Part shown: positions 1 to 8,895 of the stretch, piece by piece
How positions within the stretch are numbered: the first letter of the stretch is position 1
Layout: every line of letters starts with the position of its first letter
Assembly (NCBI RefSeq): GCF_001548475.1
Contig: NZ_LRUJ01000012.1
Span: 1-64,000, forward strand
DNA from: Bordetella hinzii LMG 13501
GTDB taxonomy: Bacteria > Pseudomonadota > Gammaproteobacteria > Burkholderiales > Burkholderiaceae_B
Direction: 5' to 3'
DNA: 64,000 nucleotides
Notes under the pieces: model-generated
Told to the model about the DNA's origin: nothing
Seen by the model: the letters and a program-made list of their open reading frames with translations, nothing else
The model's database searches: none
Made by a program: the position numbers and the translations under genes

Positions 1-347
1 CCCACCCCTACAAAACCCCCGCCTCCCTCCCCCCATGACCTCTTGGGCGGCGGCGGCAATGACCGCCGCGACAACCACGCCAGGCCCTGGCACCCGCGTC
101 AAGAGCGTTCGCTAATTCATTTCCCGCGGACTGTCCATATCCAATTTGAGGGGGGACTTTGTCTTGCCATCCCTCTAGCATGCGCTTACTCAGGATTCCC
201 TCGGCTTACTTTTGCTGATCCTTGTATCTGAATGAGTCAAACCCCTGTTTTTCAGGAGAATTTTGACATTTGGAAAACATGGGAAGAGGGATTAGTCAGG
301 CTTCTGTAAGTTTCGTTTGCGCAAAACTTCGATAAAAGGGCTAGGAC
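1..347. other. Left-edge non-coding region upstream of the adhesin operon
   Basis: No convincing gene is present. A short open stretch ending in TGA at 36-38 could be the last codons of a gene lying outside the window, but a dozen codons cannot be identified. The 160-347 part is clearly more AT-rich than the coding DNA around it and must carry the adhesin operon promoter. A TTGACA hexamer lies at 263-268 but has no good -10 at normal spacing, so I do not call a promoter. AAAAGGG (334-340) followed by AGGA (343-346) forms the ribosome-binding region of the adhesin gene. Confidence 0.5.
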
Positions 348-3300
348 ATGGCTGCAGCCGTAGTGACCAACGGGACTCTTGACCCCCAGATGAGCAAGAG
401 CGCGCGCGGAAAGCGCGAGTGGCAGGCACAAGGGAAACGGCATCCGGGTAAGCCGGGGGAGAACGGTCTGCTGGGCGAGAACTTGGTGCCGGCCGAGGAG
501 AGCGCGAAGCAGGAGGCGCCCCCGCGGGATGAGGTCCAGGCGCAGGCCGGTGCCGAGCCGGATGAGAACGTAATCGACACCGCGGCCGCGGCGGAGCCTT
601 TCCAGACGACGGGTGAGCGCATCGAGCTGGCCCAGGCCGCGACCACGCAGACGGATGCGGGCGCCGGCAGCGGTGGCTCGGGGAGCACGGCGGCTTCCGG
701 CGGCGCCGAGGGCGGTGGCGCCGCCGCTTCATCCGGGGGGCTATCGACGGGCGCGCTGGTGGCGCTGGGTTTACTGGGCATCGGCGTCATTGCGGCGGCG
801 GCCAGCGGTGGCGGGGGTGGCGGAGGCAGCGACGACAGTCCGTCGTCGTCGGGAGGCAGTTCCAATCCTCCTGTCTCGGGAGGCAATCCCGGCAATCCGC
901 CGGCCGACACGACCGCTCCTGTCCTCGTCGGTGTCGAAGCCCATAGCGGCGCGGCCGGCGCGGGCACGATCGTCATCACCTACAACGAAGCCCTGGACCC
1001 GGCCAATCCGCCGCCGCTAGGCGCGTTTGCCGTGACGACGGGGGGAGTGGCCAATCCGGTGGCGAGCATTGTGATCAACGGTTCGACGATCACCTTGACG
1101 CTGACCAATGCTTTTGGCGTGCACGATAATGTTTCGGTGGCCTATAACGACCCCACCGCCGGCAATGACGCGGCGGCGATCCAGGATGCGGCCGGCAATG
1201 ATGCGGCCAGTTTCGTGATCGGGTCGGCCACGGTGGCCGATGGCTATGTGCGCGGCGCGCAGATCTGGGTCGATACCAACGGCGATGGCGAGGCCGATTT
1301 CAACACGGGCGTGCGGACCGATGCCAATGGCAATTTCTTTTTGCCCGTGGGCACGCCGGCCGGCACCTTGATCGCCAAGGGCGGCGTCAATATCGATACG
1401 GGTGTGGCCAACACCATCGAGTTGAAGGCGCCGGCGGGTTCGACGGTGATCAATCCGCTGACGACGCTGATCGACGCCGTGGCGCAAGACAGCGGACGGT
1501 CGGTGCAGGAGGCCACCGCCCTGGTCAAGGCGGCGCTGGGCCTGACGGCCGACAATCTGCTGGCGTACGATCCGATCAATGCTGGCGATGTGGCCGCGCA
1601 AAAGGCGGCGGCGACGCTAGCCACGGCCATGGCCCAGGCGGCCGCCGCGGCGGCGGACGCGACGGCGGGAACCCAGGGGGCCGACAGCGCCAATGCCGCA
1701 AGCAGCGCCAGCACGGGCGTGCTCAGCGCTTTGGCCGACGCCATCGCCAACGCCAATGGCGCGGTGGATTTGAGCGCCACCGTCGGCGCCGCGGTCAACA
1801 CCGCGGTGGCGTCGGCTGTCAGCAGCGCGCTGACGGCCGCGGGAGTCGATGCGATCACGGCCGGCACGGCGGCGTCCAACGCGGCGGCCGGCGCGGAGAC
1901 GGCCGCCAACACGGCCGCGACCGATATTGCCAATGCGACGGACTTGGCCGGGATTTCCGACGCCCAGTCGGCGGCTTTGGACAAGATCGCCCCGAGCGTC
2001 GGCGGCTTGACGGCGGACACTACGCTGACCAATCACACCACGGCGGTGGTGCATGTTTCTTTTGGCACGACGGCAACGGACGGCACGGCCGCGATGGCCG
2101 GCGACGTCGTCACGGTGTACGACGGCAATACGTCGGTGGGTACGCATATCCTGACTGCCGCGGATATTGCGGCGGGCCGCGCCGATGTGAGTGTGTCGGG
2201 CCTGACCGAAGGCGGCAATACGCTGACCGCGACGATCACGGACAAGGCGGGCAACGCCAGCGCGGCCAGTGAGGCGCTGACCATCACGGTGGATACGTTC
2301 GCGCCGTCCGCGCCCACGCTGGCGCTGGCCATGGACACCAGCGGCGGCAGCCGTATCACCAGTGATGGCACGCTCAATGTGTCCGGCCTGGAGGCCGGCG
2401 CGATCTGGCTGTACAGCGCGGATAATGGCGCGCATTGGCTGATGGGCAGCGGCAACAGCATCGTGCTGACCGGCGATGGCGCCAAGTCGGTGCTGGTGCG
2501 CCAACAGGATGCGGCCGGCAATGTCAGCGCGATCTCCGCCGCGTTTGATTTCACCTTGGACACGGCGGCCCCTTCGGCTCCCACCAGCCTGACGATTATT
2601 CCGGACAATGCCGGCGGCATGGTCCGCGTGGGGCTGGATGTCACGTCAACGGGCGGGCATGCGGCCGCCGTGGGCGATGTGGTGTGGGTCAATGTGGTGG
2701 TCGGCACTACCGGAAGTCCCGCCGGCAGCCAGACCCTGACGGCGGCCGATATCCAGAACGGCTATGTCGATATCGCCCTGTCCAATATGCCGGATTCGGG
2801 CGCGGCCACGCTGAGCGCGCAGATTATGGATCCGGCCGGCAACAACGGCGCGCCGCTGAGCCAGAATCTGTATCTCGCCGATGACAGCGGTGCCACCATC
2901 GACCAGTCGGCGGCGACCACGGGCGTGTTCATCATGGGCGGGGATGGCGACGACACCCTGCGGGGCGGGTCGGGCGACGACACGATCTACGGTGGCGCGG
3001 GCGAGGACCGCATACGCGGCAATGGCGGCGCCGACACGATCTATGGCGGCGAGGGCGCAGACCGCATCCAGTATGCGCGTCCGGGCGACCTGGCCGGCGA
3101 TACCGTGACCGGTACCGATACGGTGTGGGACCGCGATGTGGCCACCTTGGCCGCGGGCGGCGATCCGACTTCCCAGGACCGCATCCAGCTGCTGGGCGGT
3201 GGCACCTACGATTTCGGTACGGCCAATATCAGCTATATCGATCGCATCGACGTGCAGTCCGGCACCAACGCCGGCCCCAACCCCTTGCCCAGCTATGCGT

Positions 3301-5864
3301 CGACGCTCAGTGGGACGGCGCCTGGCAGCGTGACCATTGTGCTGAGCGCCGATATGGTGGCCTCGGCGGATTTCAATGGCGATGGCGCCTATGGCGATAT
3401 CCGTATCGTGGGCTATGACAATGCCACGGACGCCAACGGCGCCAATCTGCCGACGACCACCAGCATCACGGTGGATGCGCGCGGCTTGGCGGCCGGCCAG
3501 TGGATCCAGGTGGATGGCCAGGTCGGATCGGGCGCGACCGGCCCGGTGGGCATGGCCCAGCAGCCGTTTGGCGGCATGAATGGCAACGACACCATCTATG
3601 GCAGCGCCGGTCCGGACCGCATCAACGCGGGCTTGGGCAATGACGTCATCTATGGCGGCGCGGGCGACGACCGGATCACGGGCGGCCTGGGCGCGGACAC
3701 CATCTACGGCGGCGATGGCACCGACCGCATCCAGTATCTGAGCGGCGACCCGGCGGAGCTGCAGGGCGATATCATCACGGGCACCAACACCATCTGGAAT
3801 GGCGACCCCAATACCCTGGCCGCGGGCGGCGACCCAGCCAACAGGGACCGTATCCAGATCGGCGCGGCGCCGACCGATGTCACCTTCGATTTCCATGCGG
3901 CGGGCAGCGTCAGCTATATCGACCGCATCGACGTCATGTCGAACACGACGGGCGGGCAGGGCCGGGTGACCGTGGTGTTGACCTCCGAGATGGCGGCTTC
4001 GGCCGATCTCAATGGCGATGGCGTGTACGGCGATATCGGGGTGACGGGCTATGACAGCAACAATGCGCCGACCACGCTCAATATCACCGTCAATGGCTCG
4101 GCGCTGACGGCCGGCCAGAGCCTGGTTGTCTATGGACAGGACGGCTCCGGCGCGCCCAGCGGCCCCTTTGGCGGGATGCGCGGCAATGACGTCCTGATCG
4201 GCGGGGCGGGCGCCGATATCCTTTACGGCGGTGCCGGCGATGACCGCATCCGTGGCGGCGGCGGGGCCGATACGATCTACGGCGGCGACGGCACCGACCG
4301 CATCCAGTACATGGCGCCGCAGGATATGGCCGGCGATATCGTGACCGGCACCAATACGGTGTGGGACCGCGATCAGGCCACGCTGGCGGCGGGCGGGGAC
4401 CCGACCGCGCTGGACCGTATCCAGATCATGGGCGCGGGCACCTATGATTTCGCCACGGCGGGCAGCATCAGCTATATCGACCGCATCGACGTGCTGACGG
4501 GCGCGAACGGGCCGGCCGGCAACGTGACGCTGGTGCTGACCTCCGACATGGTGGCCTCGGCTGATGCCAACGGCGACAACGTTTATGGCGACATACGTAT
4601 CGTGGGGTATGACAACGCCACGGACGCCAATGGCGCCAACCTGCCGACGACCGCCGGCATTACGGTGGATGCGCGCGCGCTCGCGGCCAACCAGTGGATA
4701 CAGGTGGACGGCCAGATCGGCTCGGGCGCGATAGGCCTGCCGGGCAGCGCCAACCAGCCCTTTGGCGGGATGAGCGGCAATGATGTGATCTATGGCGGCG
4801 CCGGCGCGGACCGCATCAATGCCGGCGCGGGCGACGACATCATCTATGGCGGCGCGGGCGACGACCGGATCACGGGCGGCCTGGGCGCGGACACCGTCTA
4901 CGGCGGCGATGGCACCGACCGCATCCAGTATCTGAGCGGCGACCCGAGCGAGCTGTGGGGCGACACCATCACGGGCACCAACACGATATGGGACGGCAAT
5001 CCCAACACCCTGGCCGCTGGCGGCGATCCCACGACCCGGGACCGTATACAGATCGGCGCGGCGCCGACGGATGTCACCTTCGATTTCCATGACGCGGCCA
5101 GTGTCAGCTATATCGACCGCATCGACGTGATGTCGAATCCCGCTGGAGGACAGGGCGGCGTGACCGTGGTGTTGACCTCGGACATGACAGCCTCGGCCGA
5201 TCTCAATGGCGATGGCGTGTACGGCGATATCGGGGTGACAGGCTACGACAGCAATGACGCGCCGACAGCGCTCAACATCACCATTGATGGTTCGGCGCTG
5301 ACGGCAGACCAGCACCTGATCGTCTATGGACAGGACGGCTCTGGCGCTTCCGGCGTGCCCTTCGGCGGCATGCAGGGCAATGACACGCTCATCGGCGGCG
5401 CGGGCGACGATGTGCTGATCGGCGGCAAGGGCGCCGATATCCTGACCGGCAACGCAGGGGCCGACACGTTTGTGTTTTTCCAGGGCGATTCGCCGTTGTT
5501 GTCGGGTATGCAGTTGGCCGGCCCGACCGTGGACGCCGCGGGCAGCACGTTGTCGTTCGCCCATGGGCTGGACATCATCACGGACTTCTCGGGTGGCGAT
5601 CAGATCCAGCTCAATCCGGGCGCCTTGCTGAACTACCTGGCCGATGCCAGCCAGGCGGCCGATGGTCTGCTGGCGGACCAGTCGTACCACGCGGTGCAGG
5701 GCAATTACGCCAATGGCACCTTCACCGTGAATGCGGCGGGCGGCAGCACCCTGGTTGTCTATGACGGCGACAACAGCAGCAATGTGGCGGCGACCGCCAT
5801 CCTGTTGAGCAACGTGACGCTGGACCAGTTGCAATTCAACAACGGGACGATCACGCACGCATGA
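348..5864 (+). CDS. Large RTX / Ig-like adhesin, type I secretion substrate
   Basis: 1838 residues, predicted to be exported in one step by the system encoded just downstream and to fold outside the cell with calcium. Order of parts: a lysine-rich then Gly/Ser/Ala-rich N-terminus; a hydrophobic stretch ending in a Gly run (about 130-158), typical of Bap-like giant adhesins; a SwmB-like beta domain (187-296); a segment with a DTNGDGEAD loop (299-330); a long Ala-rich region (about 418-538); three Bap-type Ig-like repeats (about 548-844); then RTX nonapeptides of the GGxGxDxΦx type in blocks starting near 864, 1081, 1281, 1478 and 1678. The last 125 residues resemble the C-terminal targeting domain of type I substrates (AGADTFVF, then ITDF). 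There is no Sec signal peptide. Start ATG has AAAAGGG and AGGA upstream. It overlaps the next gene by four bases. The architecture recalls the described Bordetella adhesin BrtA, but orthology is not established here. Confidence 0.9.
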   Translation: MAAAVVTNGTLDPQMSKSARGKREWQAQGKRHPGKPGENGLLGENLVPAEESAKQEAPPRDEVQAQAGAEPDENVIDTAAAAEPFQTTGERIELAQAATTQTDAGAGSGGSGSTAASGGAEGGGAAASSGGLSTGALVALGLLGIGVIAAAASGGGGGGGSDDSPSSSGGSSNPPVSGGNPGNPPADTTAPVLVGVEAHSGAAGAGTIVITYNEALDPANPPPLGAFAVTTGGVANPVASIVINGSTITLTLTNAFGVHDNVSVAYNDPTAGNDAAAIQDAAGNDAASFVIGSATVADGYVRGAQIWVDTNGDGEADFNTGVRTDANGNFFLPVGTPAGTLIAKGGVNIDTGVANTIELKAPAGSTVINPLTTLIDAVAQDSGRSVQEATALVKAALGLTADNLLAYDPINAGDVAAQKAAATLATAMAQAAAAAADATAGTQGADSANAASSASTGVLSALADAIANANGAVDLSATVGAAVNTAVASAVSSALTAAGVDAITAGTAASNAAAGAETAANTAATDIANATDLAGISDAQSAALDKIAPSVGGLTADTTLTNHTTAVVHVSFGTTATDGTAAMAGDVVTVYDGNTSVGTHILTAADIAAGRADVSVSGLTEGGNTLTATITDKAGNASAASEALTITVDTFAPSAPTLALAMDTSGGSRITSDGTLNVSGLEAGAIWLYSADNGAHWLMGSGNSIVLTGDGAKSVLVRQQDAAGNVSAISAAFDFTLDTAAPSAPTSLTIIPDNAGGMVRVGLDVTSTGGHAAAVGDVVWVNVVVGTTGSPAGSQTLTAADIQNGYVDIALSNMPDSGAATLSAQIMDPAGNNGAPLSQNLYLADDSGATIDQSAATTGVFIMGGDGDDTLRGGSGDDTIYGGAGEDRIRGNGGADTIYGGEGADRIQYARPGDLAGDTVTGTDTVWDRDVATLAAGGDPTSQDRIQLLGGGTYDFGTANISYIDRIDVQSGTNAGPNPLPSYASTLSGTAPGSVTIVLSADMVASADFNGDGAYGDIRIVGYDNATDANGANLPTTTSITVDARGLAAGQWIQVDGQVGSGATGPVGMAQQPFGGMNGNDTIYGSAGPDRINAGLGNDVIYGGAGDDRITGGLGADTIYGGDGTDRIQYLSGDPAELQGDIITGTNTIWNGDPNTLAAGGDPANRDRIQIGAAPTDVTFDFHAAGSVSYIDRIDVMSNTTGGQGRVTVVLTSEMAASADLNGDGVYGDIGVTGYDSNNAPTTLNITVNGSALTAGQSLVVYGQDGSGAPSGPFGGMRGNDVLIGGAGADILYGGAGDDRIRGGGGADTIYGGDGTDRIQYMAPQDMAGDIVTGTNTVWDRDQATLAAGGDPTALDRIQIMGAGTYDFATAGSISYIDRIDVLTGANGPAGNVTLVLTSDMVASADANGDNVYGDIRIVGYDNATDANGANLPTTAGITVDARALAANQWIQVDGQIGSGAIGLPGSANQPFGGMSGNDVIYGGAGADRINAGAGDDIIYGGAGDDRITGGLGADTVYGGDGTDRIQYLSGDPSELWGDTITGTNTIWDGNPNTLAAGGDPTTRDRIQIGAAPTDVTFDFHDAASVSYIDRIDVMSNPAGGQGGVTVVLTSDMTASADLNGDGVYGDIGVTGYDSNDAPTALNITIDGSALTADQHLIVYGQDGSGASGVPFGGMQGNDTLIGGAGDDVLIGGKGADILTGNAGADTFVFFQGDSPLLSGMQLAGPTVDAAGSTLSFAHGLDIITDFSGGDQIQLNPGALLNYLADASQAADGLLADQSYHAVQGNYANGTFTVNAAGGSTLVVYDGDNSSNVAATAILLSNVTLDQLQFNNGTITHA
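2938..5378 (+). repeat. Tandem A-B-A'-B' repeat modules inside the adhesin gene
   Basis: Four copies of a roughly 200-residue module follow one another. Each has RTX nonapeptides, then a RIQY motif, TGT(D/N)T(V/I)W, TLAAGGDP, DRIQ, SYIDRIDV, and a calcium-loop-like SAD.NGD..YGDI. RIQY isoleucine codons lie at 3066, 3729, 4302 and 4923. Copies 1 and 3 are 1236 bases apart and copies 2 and 4 are 1194 bases apart. Each copy is more like the one two places away than its neighbour, so the pattern is a duplication of an A-B pair. Around 3657-3752 and 4851-4946 the DNA is identical apart from one base seen by eye. Confidence 0.9.
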
Positions 5865-7156
5865 GGGGTAGCAACAAGAAGTGGTTGTGGGCGGGGCCCC
5901 GCCGTGGCGTCCTGCGGCAGGTCGGGTTGGCGCTGGGGCTGTACTGTCTGGCGCCGTCCCTTGCGATGGCTGCGCGTGACTGGACCATCCCTGCCTTGCT
6001 GCAGGCGGCCCAGGCCACGCATCCATCGGTGGCCGGGCGGCGGGCCGATGAGGCCGCCGCCCAGGCCAACCGCGACGCCGCGGGATGGCAACGGTTTCCC
6101 ACGCCCAGCGTGGAGCTGGGTTCGCGCGCCCTGGGCAGCACGAACTCGGATTCGCTCAATGGCTCGACGCGAGCCATTCGGCTGGATCAGCCGCTGTGGG
6201 CCGGCGGCCGCATCGACGCCGGCATCGACGCGGCCGACCAACGCCTGCAGGCCGCCGGCGCGGCCATCAGCGAAACCCAGCTGGAGCTGAGCATCAAGGT
6301 GGCCAATGCCGCCAGCGAAGCCTTGCGCCAGCAGGAGCGCATGCGCGTCGCGCAAGGCCATGTTGCCCAGCAGGACAAGCTGCTGGAGATGATACGCCGG
6401 CGGGTGGCGCAGGAGGTCAGCGCCACGGCCGACCTCAATCTCGCGCAGTCGCGTATGCTGGCCAGCGTCAACGACGTCAACGCCGCCAAACAAGCGCTGC
6501 GTGTGGCCTTGGCTCAGCTGGAGCAACTGGTGGGCGAGCCCGTGCGCAGTGTGATCGGCAGCACGGCCGATGAAGCCGGCTTGCCGGATGACCGGGATGG
6601 CCTGCTTGCGCGCACGCTGGACCTGTCGCCGCGCCTGAAGCGGCTGCGTTCCGAACAGCAGCAGGCCGAGGCCACGGTGCGGGAGCGTCGCGCCGTCCTG
6701 AGCCCGGCGGTGCTGCTGCGGCTTGAGAATGTCCAGGGCGCGCCCCTGGTCGGCAGCGGCGTCGGATCGACCAATCGCGCGCTGCTGGTGCTGCAATGGC
6801 AGACCGGCGCGGGGCTGTCGGCCGTGTCGGCGGTCAGCGAAGCGCGTTCGCAGGTGGAGTCGGTGCGCCAGGCGCGCGAAGCGGCCGTGCGCGATGTGAC
6901 CCAGCAATTCGAGACCGACTGGGCCCAATGGACGGACGCCCGGCTGCGCCTGGAGGTGGCGCGCCGCATACAAGGCACGGCGGCCGAAGTGGCCGATTCC
7001 TATTCCCGCCAATACGTGGCGGGACGCAAGAGCTGGTTGGACATGATGAATTCGGTGCGTGAAGTGGAACAGGCCGAGCTGGCCAGTGTGGACGTGCGTT
7101 ATGAGGCGCAGGCGGCGGCGCTGCGCCTGCGCCTGGAGTCGGGGAGCCTGCGATGA
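5861..7156 (+). CDS. TolC-family outer-membrane channel of type I secretion
   Basis: 431 residues. N-terminal signal peptide with a hydrophobic core and a likely cleavage after ALA-M-A near residue 38. The rest is long, Ala/Gln/Glu/Arg-rich helices with the internal duplication expected of TolC trimers (for example the PLWAGGRIDAGIDAA stretch, matching the conserved inner region of the family). It should form the outer-membrane and periplasmic tunnel that docks onto the adaptor and ABC exporter. Its ATG overlaps the adhesin stop as ATGA, and its own stop overlaps the exporter start the same way, so the genes are translationally coupled. Having a dedicated TolC in the operon, placed right after the substrate, suggests a self-contained secretion machine rather than use of a shared housekeeping TolC. 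Confidence 0.9.
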   Translation: MRGSNKKWLWAGPRRGVLRQVGLALGLYCLAPSLAMAARDWTIPALLQAAQATHPSVAGRRADEAAAQANRDAAGWQRFPTPSVELGSRALGSTNSDSLNGSTRAIRLDQPLWAGGRIDAGIDAADQRLQAAGAAISETQLELSIKVANAASEALRQQERMRVAQGHVAQQDKLLEMIRRRVAQEVSATADLNLAQSRMLASVNDVNAAKQALRVALAQLEQLVGEPVRSVIGSTADEAGLPDDRDGLLARTLDLSPRLKRLRSEQQQAEATVRERRAVLSPAVLLRLENVQGAPLVGSGVGSTNRALLVLQWQTGAGLSAVSAVSEARSQVESVRQAREAAVRDVTQQFETDWAQWTDARLRLEVARRIQGTAAEVADSYSRQYVAGRKSWLDMMNSVREVEQAELASVDVRYEAQAAALRLRLESGSLR

Positions 7157-8895
7157 GGACGCGCAAGGGTGGGCCGGGCGCCCTGGGCTGGGTGACGGCC
7201 GCGCTGTGGCGCCGCCGCACGCCGTTTGCCGAGGCCCTGGTGGCCACCACGGTGGCCAATCTGCTGGCGCTGGGCACATCGATGTTCTCCATGCAGGTCT
7301 ATGACCGCGTGATCCCCAGCGAAGGCCACCAGACGCTGTGGGTGCTGACCGTGGGCGTGAGCCTGGCCGTCATCCTGGAGTTTCTCCTCAGGCTGCTGCG
7401 CGGCCGCATGCAGGAGCGCGTCGCCAGCTCGATCGACCAGACGCTGTCGCGGCGCTTTTTCGAGCGCATGCTGAATGTCCGCATGGAAGCGCGGCCGCCC
7501 ACGGTGGGGACGCTGGCCTCGCAGATCAAGGGTTTCGAGCTGGTGCGCGGGGTGTTGACCGCGGCGTCGCTGCTGGTCCTGGCCGATGTGCCCTTTGCCC
7601 TGCTGTATATCGCCGTGATCGCGCTGGTCGGCAGTTGGGTGGCGCTGGTGCCGCTGGCCGTGGCGCCCCTGGCCTTGGCGGCCGGCCTGGGCCTGCAGGC
7701 CCTGGTGCGCCGCCATGCCCGCATACAGCAGACGGCCGCCAACCAAAAGGCCGGCCTGCTGGTCGAGGCCGTCGACGGCGCCGAATCGCTCAAGGCCAAT
7801 GGCGGCGAGCGCATGATGCAGGCGCGCTGGAACACCCTGGTCGACGAGGCGGCCATCGCCGAGCGGCAGTCGCGCGATCATGGCGGCCTCGCGCAGCAAT
7901 TGACGGTCAGCCTGCAGCAGTTGGGCTATGTGGCCACCATCGCGTTCGGCGCCTGGCTGGTCTCGGAGAACCAGATCACCATGGGCGGCTTGCTGGCCTG
8001 CTCCATCCTCAGCAATCGGGCGCTGGCGCCCCTTATCCAGCTGCCGGGCGTGATGATGCAATGGGCGCATGCGCGCGTCGCGCTCGATTCGCTGGACCAG
8101 TTGCTGGCGCTCGCCAACGAGGAGGACGATCGCGAGCAAGCCCTCAAGCCCGGCGTCGTCGAACCTTCGATGCGTTTTGAGCGTGTGCGCTTTGCCTATG
8201 CGCGCCAGGCGCAGCCGGCCCTGGATCTGGAACGGCTCGACATCCGGCCGGGGGAGCGGATCGGCGTATTGGGGCCGGTGGGCTCGGGCAAGAGCACCCT
8301 GCTCAAGCTGGCCAGCACCCTGTATCGGCCGCAAGAGGGCCGGATTTTCCTGTCCAATCTGGACGCCGGCCAGATCGACCCGGCCGTGGCCCGGGCCGCG
8401 GTCGGCTATCTGCCCCAGGACTTGCGGCTCTTTAGCGGCACGCTGCGGGACAACCTGCTGCTGGGGCTGCCCGACCCGGGCGATGCGGCCTTGCTGGAGG
8501 CGGCCCGCCGCACGGGGCTGGCGCGCCTGATCTCGGGCCAGTCCAAGGGACTGGCCCTGCCTATCGCCGAGGGCGGGCGCGGCATCTCGGGCGGCCAGAA
8601 ACAACAGCTGGCCTTGACGCGGTTCCTGCTGGCCGGCCCGTCGATGTGGCTGCTCGATGAGCCGACCGGCGCCATGGACGCCGACAACGAGGCGCTGGTC
8701 GTGCGCTTGCTGCAGGAAGAATTGCAGTCGGGCAAGCGTTCGGCGCTGATCGCCACGCACAAGACAGCGTTGTTGCCGCTGTTCACACGCTTGATCGTCA
8801 TGCATGGAGGCAGGATCGTGCTCGATGGACCGCGTCAGGAAGTCATGGCGAAACTGAGCGCGGCCAGAACTCCGGCCGAGGCGGTGACAGCATGA
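7153..8895 (+). CDS. Type I secretion ABC exporter (permease-ATPase fusion)
   Basis: 580 residues. An N-terminal transmembrane domain (about 28-320, several hydrophobic helices) is fused to a nucleotide-binding domain. Walker A is GPVGSGKST (374-382), the Q-loop glutamine is near 422 (LPQDLRLF), the signature is ISGGQ (478-482), Walker B is WLLDE (499-503) and the switch histidine lies in IATHK. Only about 28 residues precede the first membrane helix. It therefore lacks both the C39 peptidase domain of bacteriocin exporters and the C39-like domain of HlyB, and belongs with the shorter exporters such as the PrtD type. It should energise export of the upstream adhesin, which carries an uncleaved C-terminal signal. 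ATGA overlaps link it to the genes on both sides. Confidence 0.92.
   Translation: MRTRKGGPGALGWVTAALWRRRTPFAEALVATTVANLLALGTSMFSMQVYDRVIPSEGHQTLWVLTVGVSLAVILEFLLRLLRGRMQERVASSIDQTLSRRFFERMLNVRMEARPPTVGTLASQIKGFELVRGVLTAASLLVLADVPFALLYIAVIALVGSWVALVPLAVAPLALAAGLGLQALVRRHARIQQTAANQKAGLLVEAVDGAESLKANGGERMMQARWNTLVDEAAIAERQSRDHGGLAQQLTVSLQQLGYVATIAFGAWLVSENQITMGGLLACSILSNRALAPLIQLPGVMMQWAHARVALDSLDQLLALANEEDDREQALKPGVVEPSMRFERVRFAYARQAQPALDLERLDIRPGERIGVLGPVGSGKSTLLKLASTLYRPQEGRIFLSNLDAGQIDPAVARAAVGYLPQDLRLFSGTLRDNLLLGLPDPGDAALLEAARRTGLARLISGQSKGLALPIAEGGRGISGGQKQQLALTRFLLAGPSMWLLDEPTGAMDADNEALVVRLLQEELQSGKRSALIATHKTALLPLFTRLIVMHGGRIVLDGPRQEVMAKLSAARTPAEAVTA

Noticed and set aside
263-268. TTGACA as -35 of the adhesin operon promoter
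   Set aside because: No acceptable -10 lies 16-18 bases downstream.
1860-1930. AAAG in the Ala-rich region of the adhesin as a LapG-type cleavage site
   Set aside because: The tetrapeptide arises easily in an alanine-rich stretch, and no retention domain or lapD/lapG genes are seen here.
2938-5475. Regular short repeats that might suggest a CRISPR array
   Set aside because: They are in-frame RTX nonapeptide codons inside one long gene, with no constant repeat and unique spacers.
2646-6026. An 1126-codon open frame on the minus strand opposite the adhesin
   Set aside because: Its repeats simply mirror the RTX repeats of the plus-strand gene. Composition is antisense-like and no start signal is visible.
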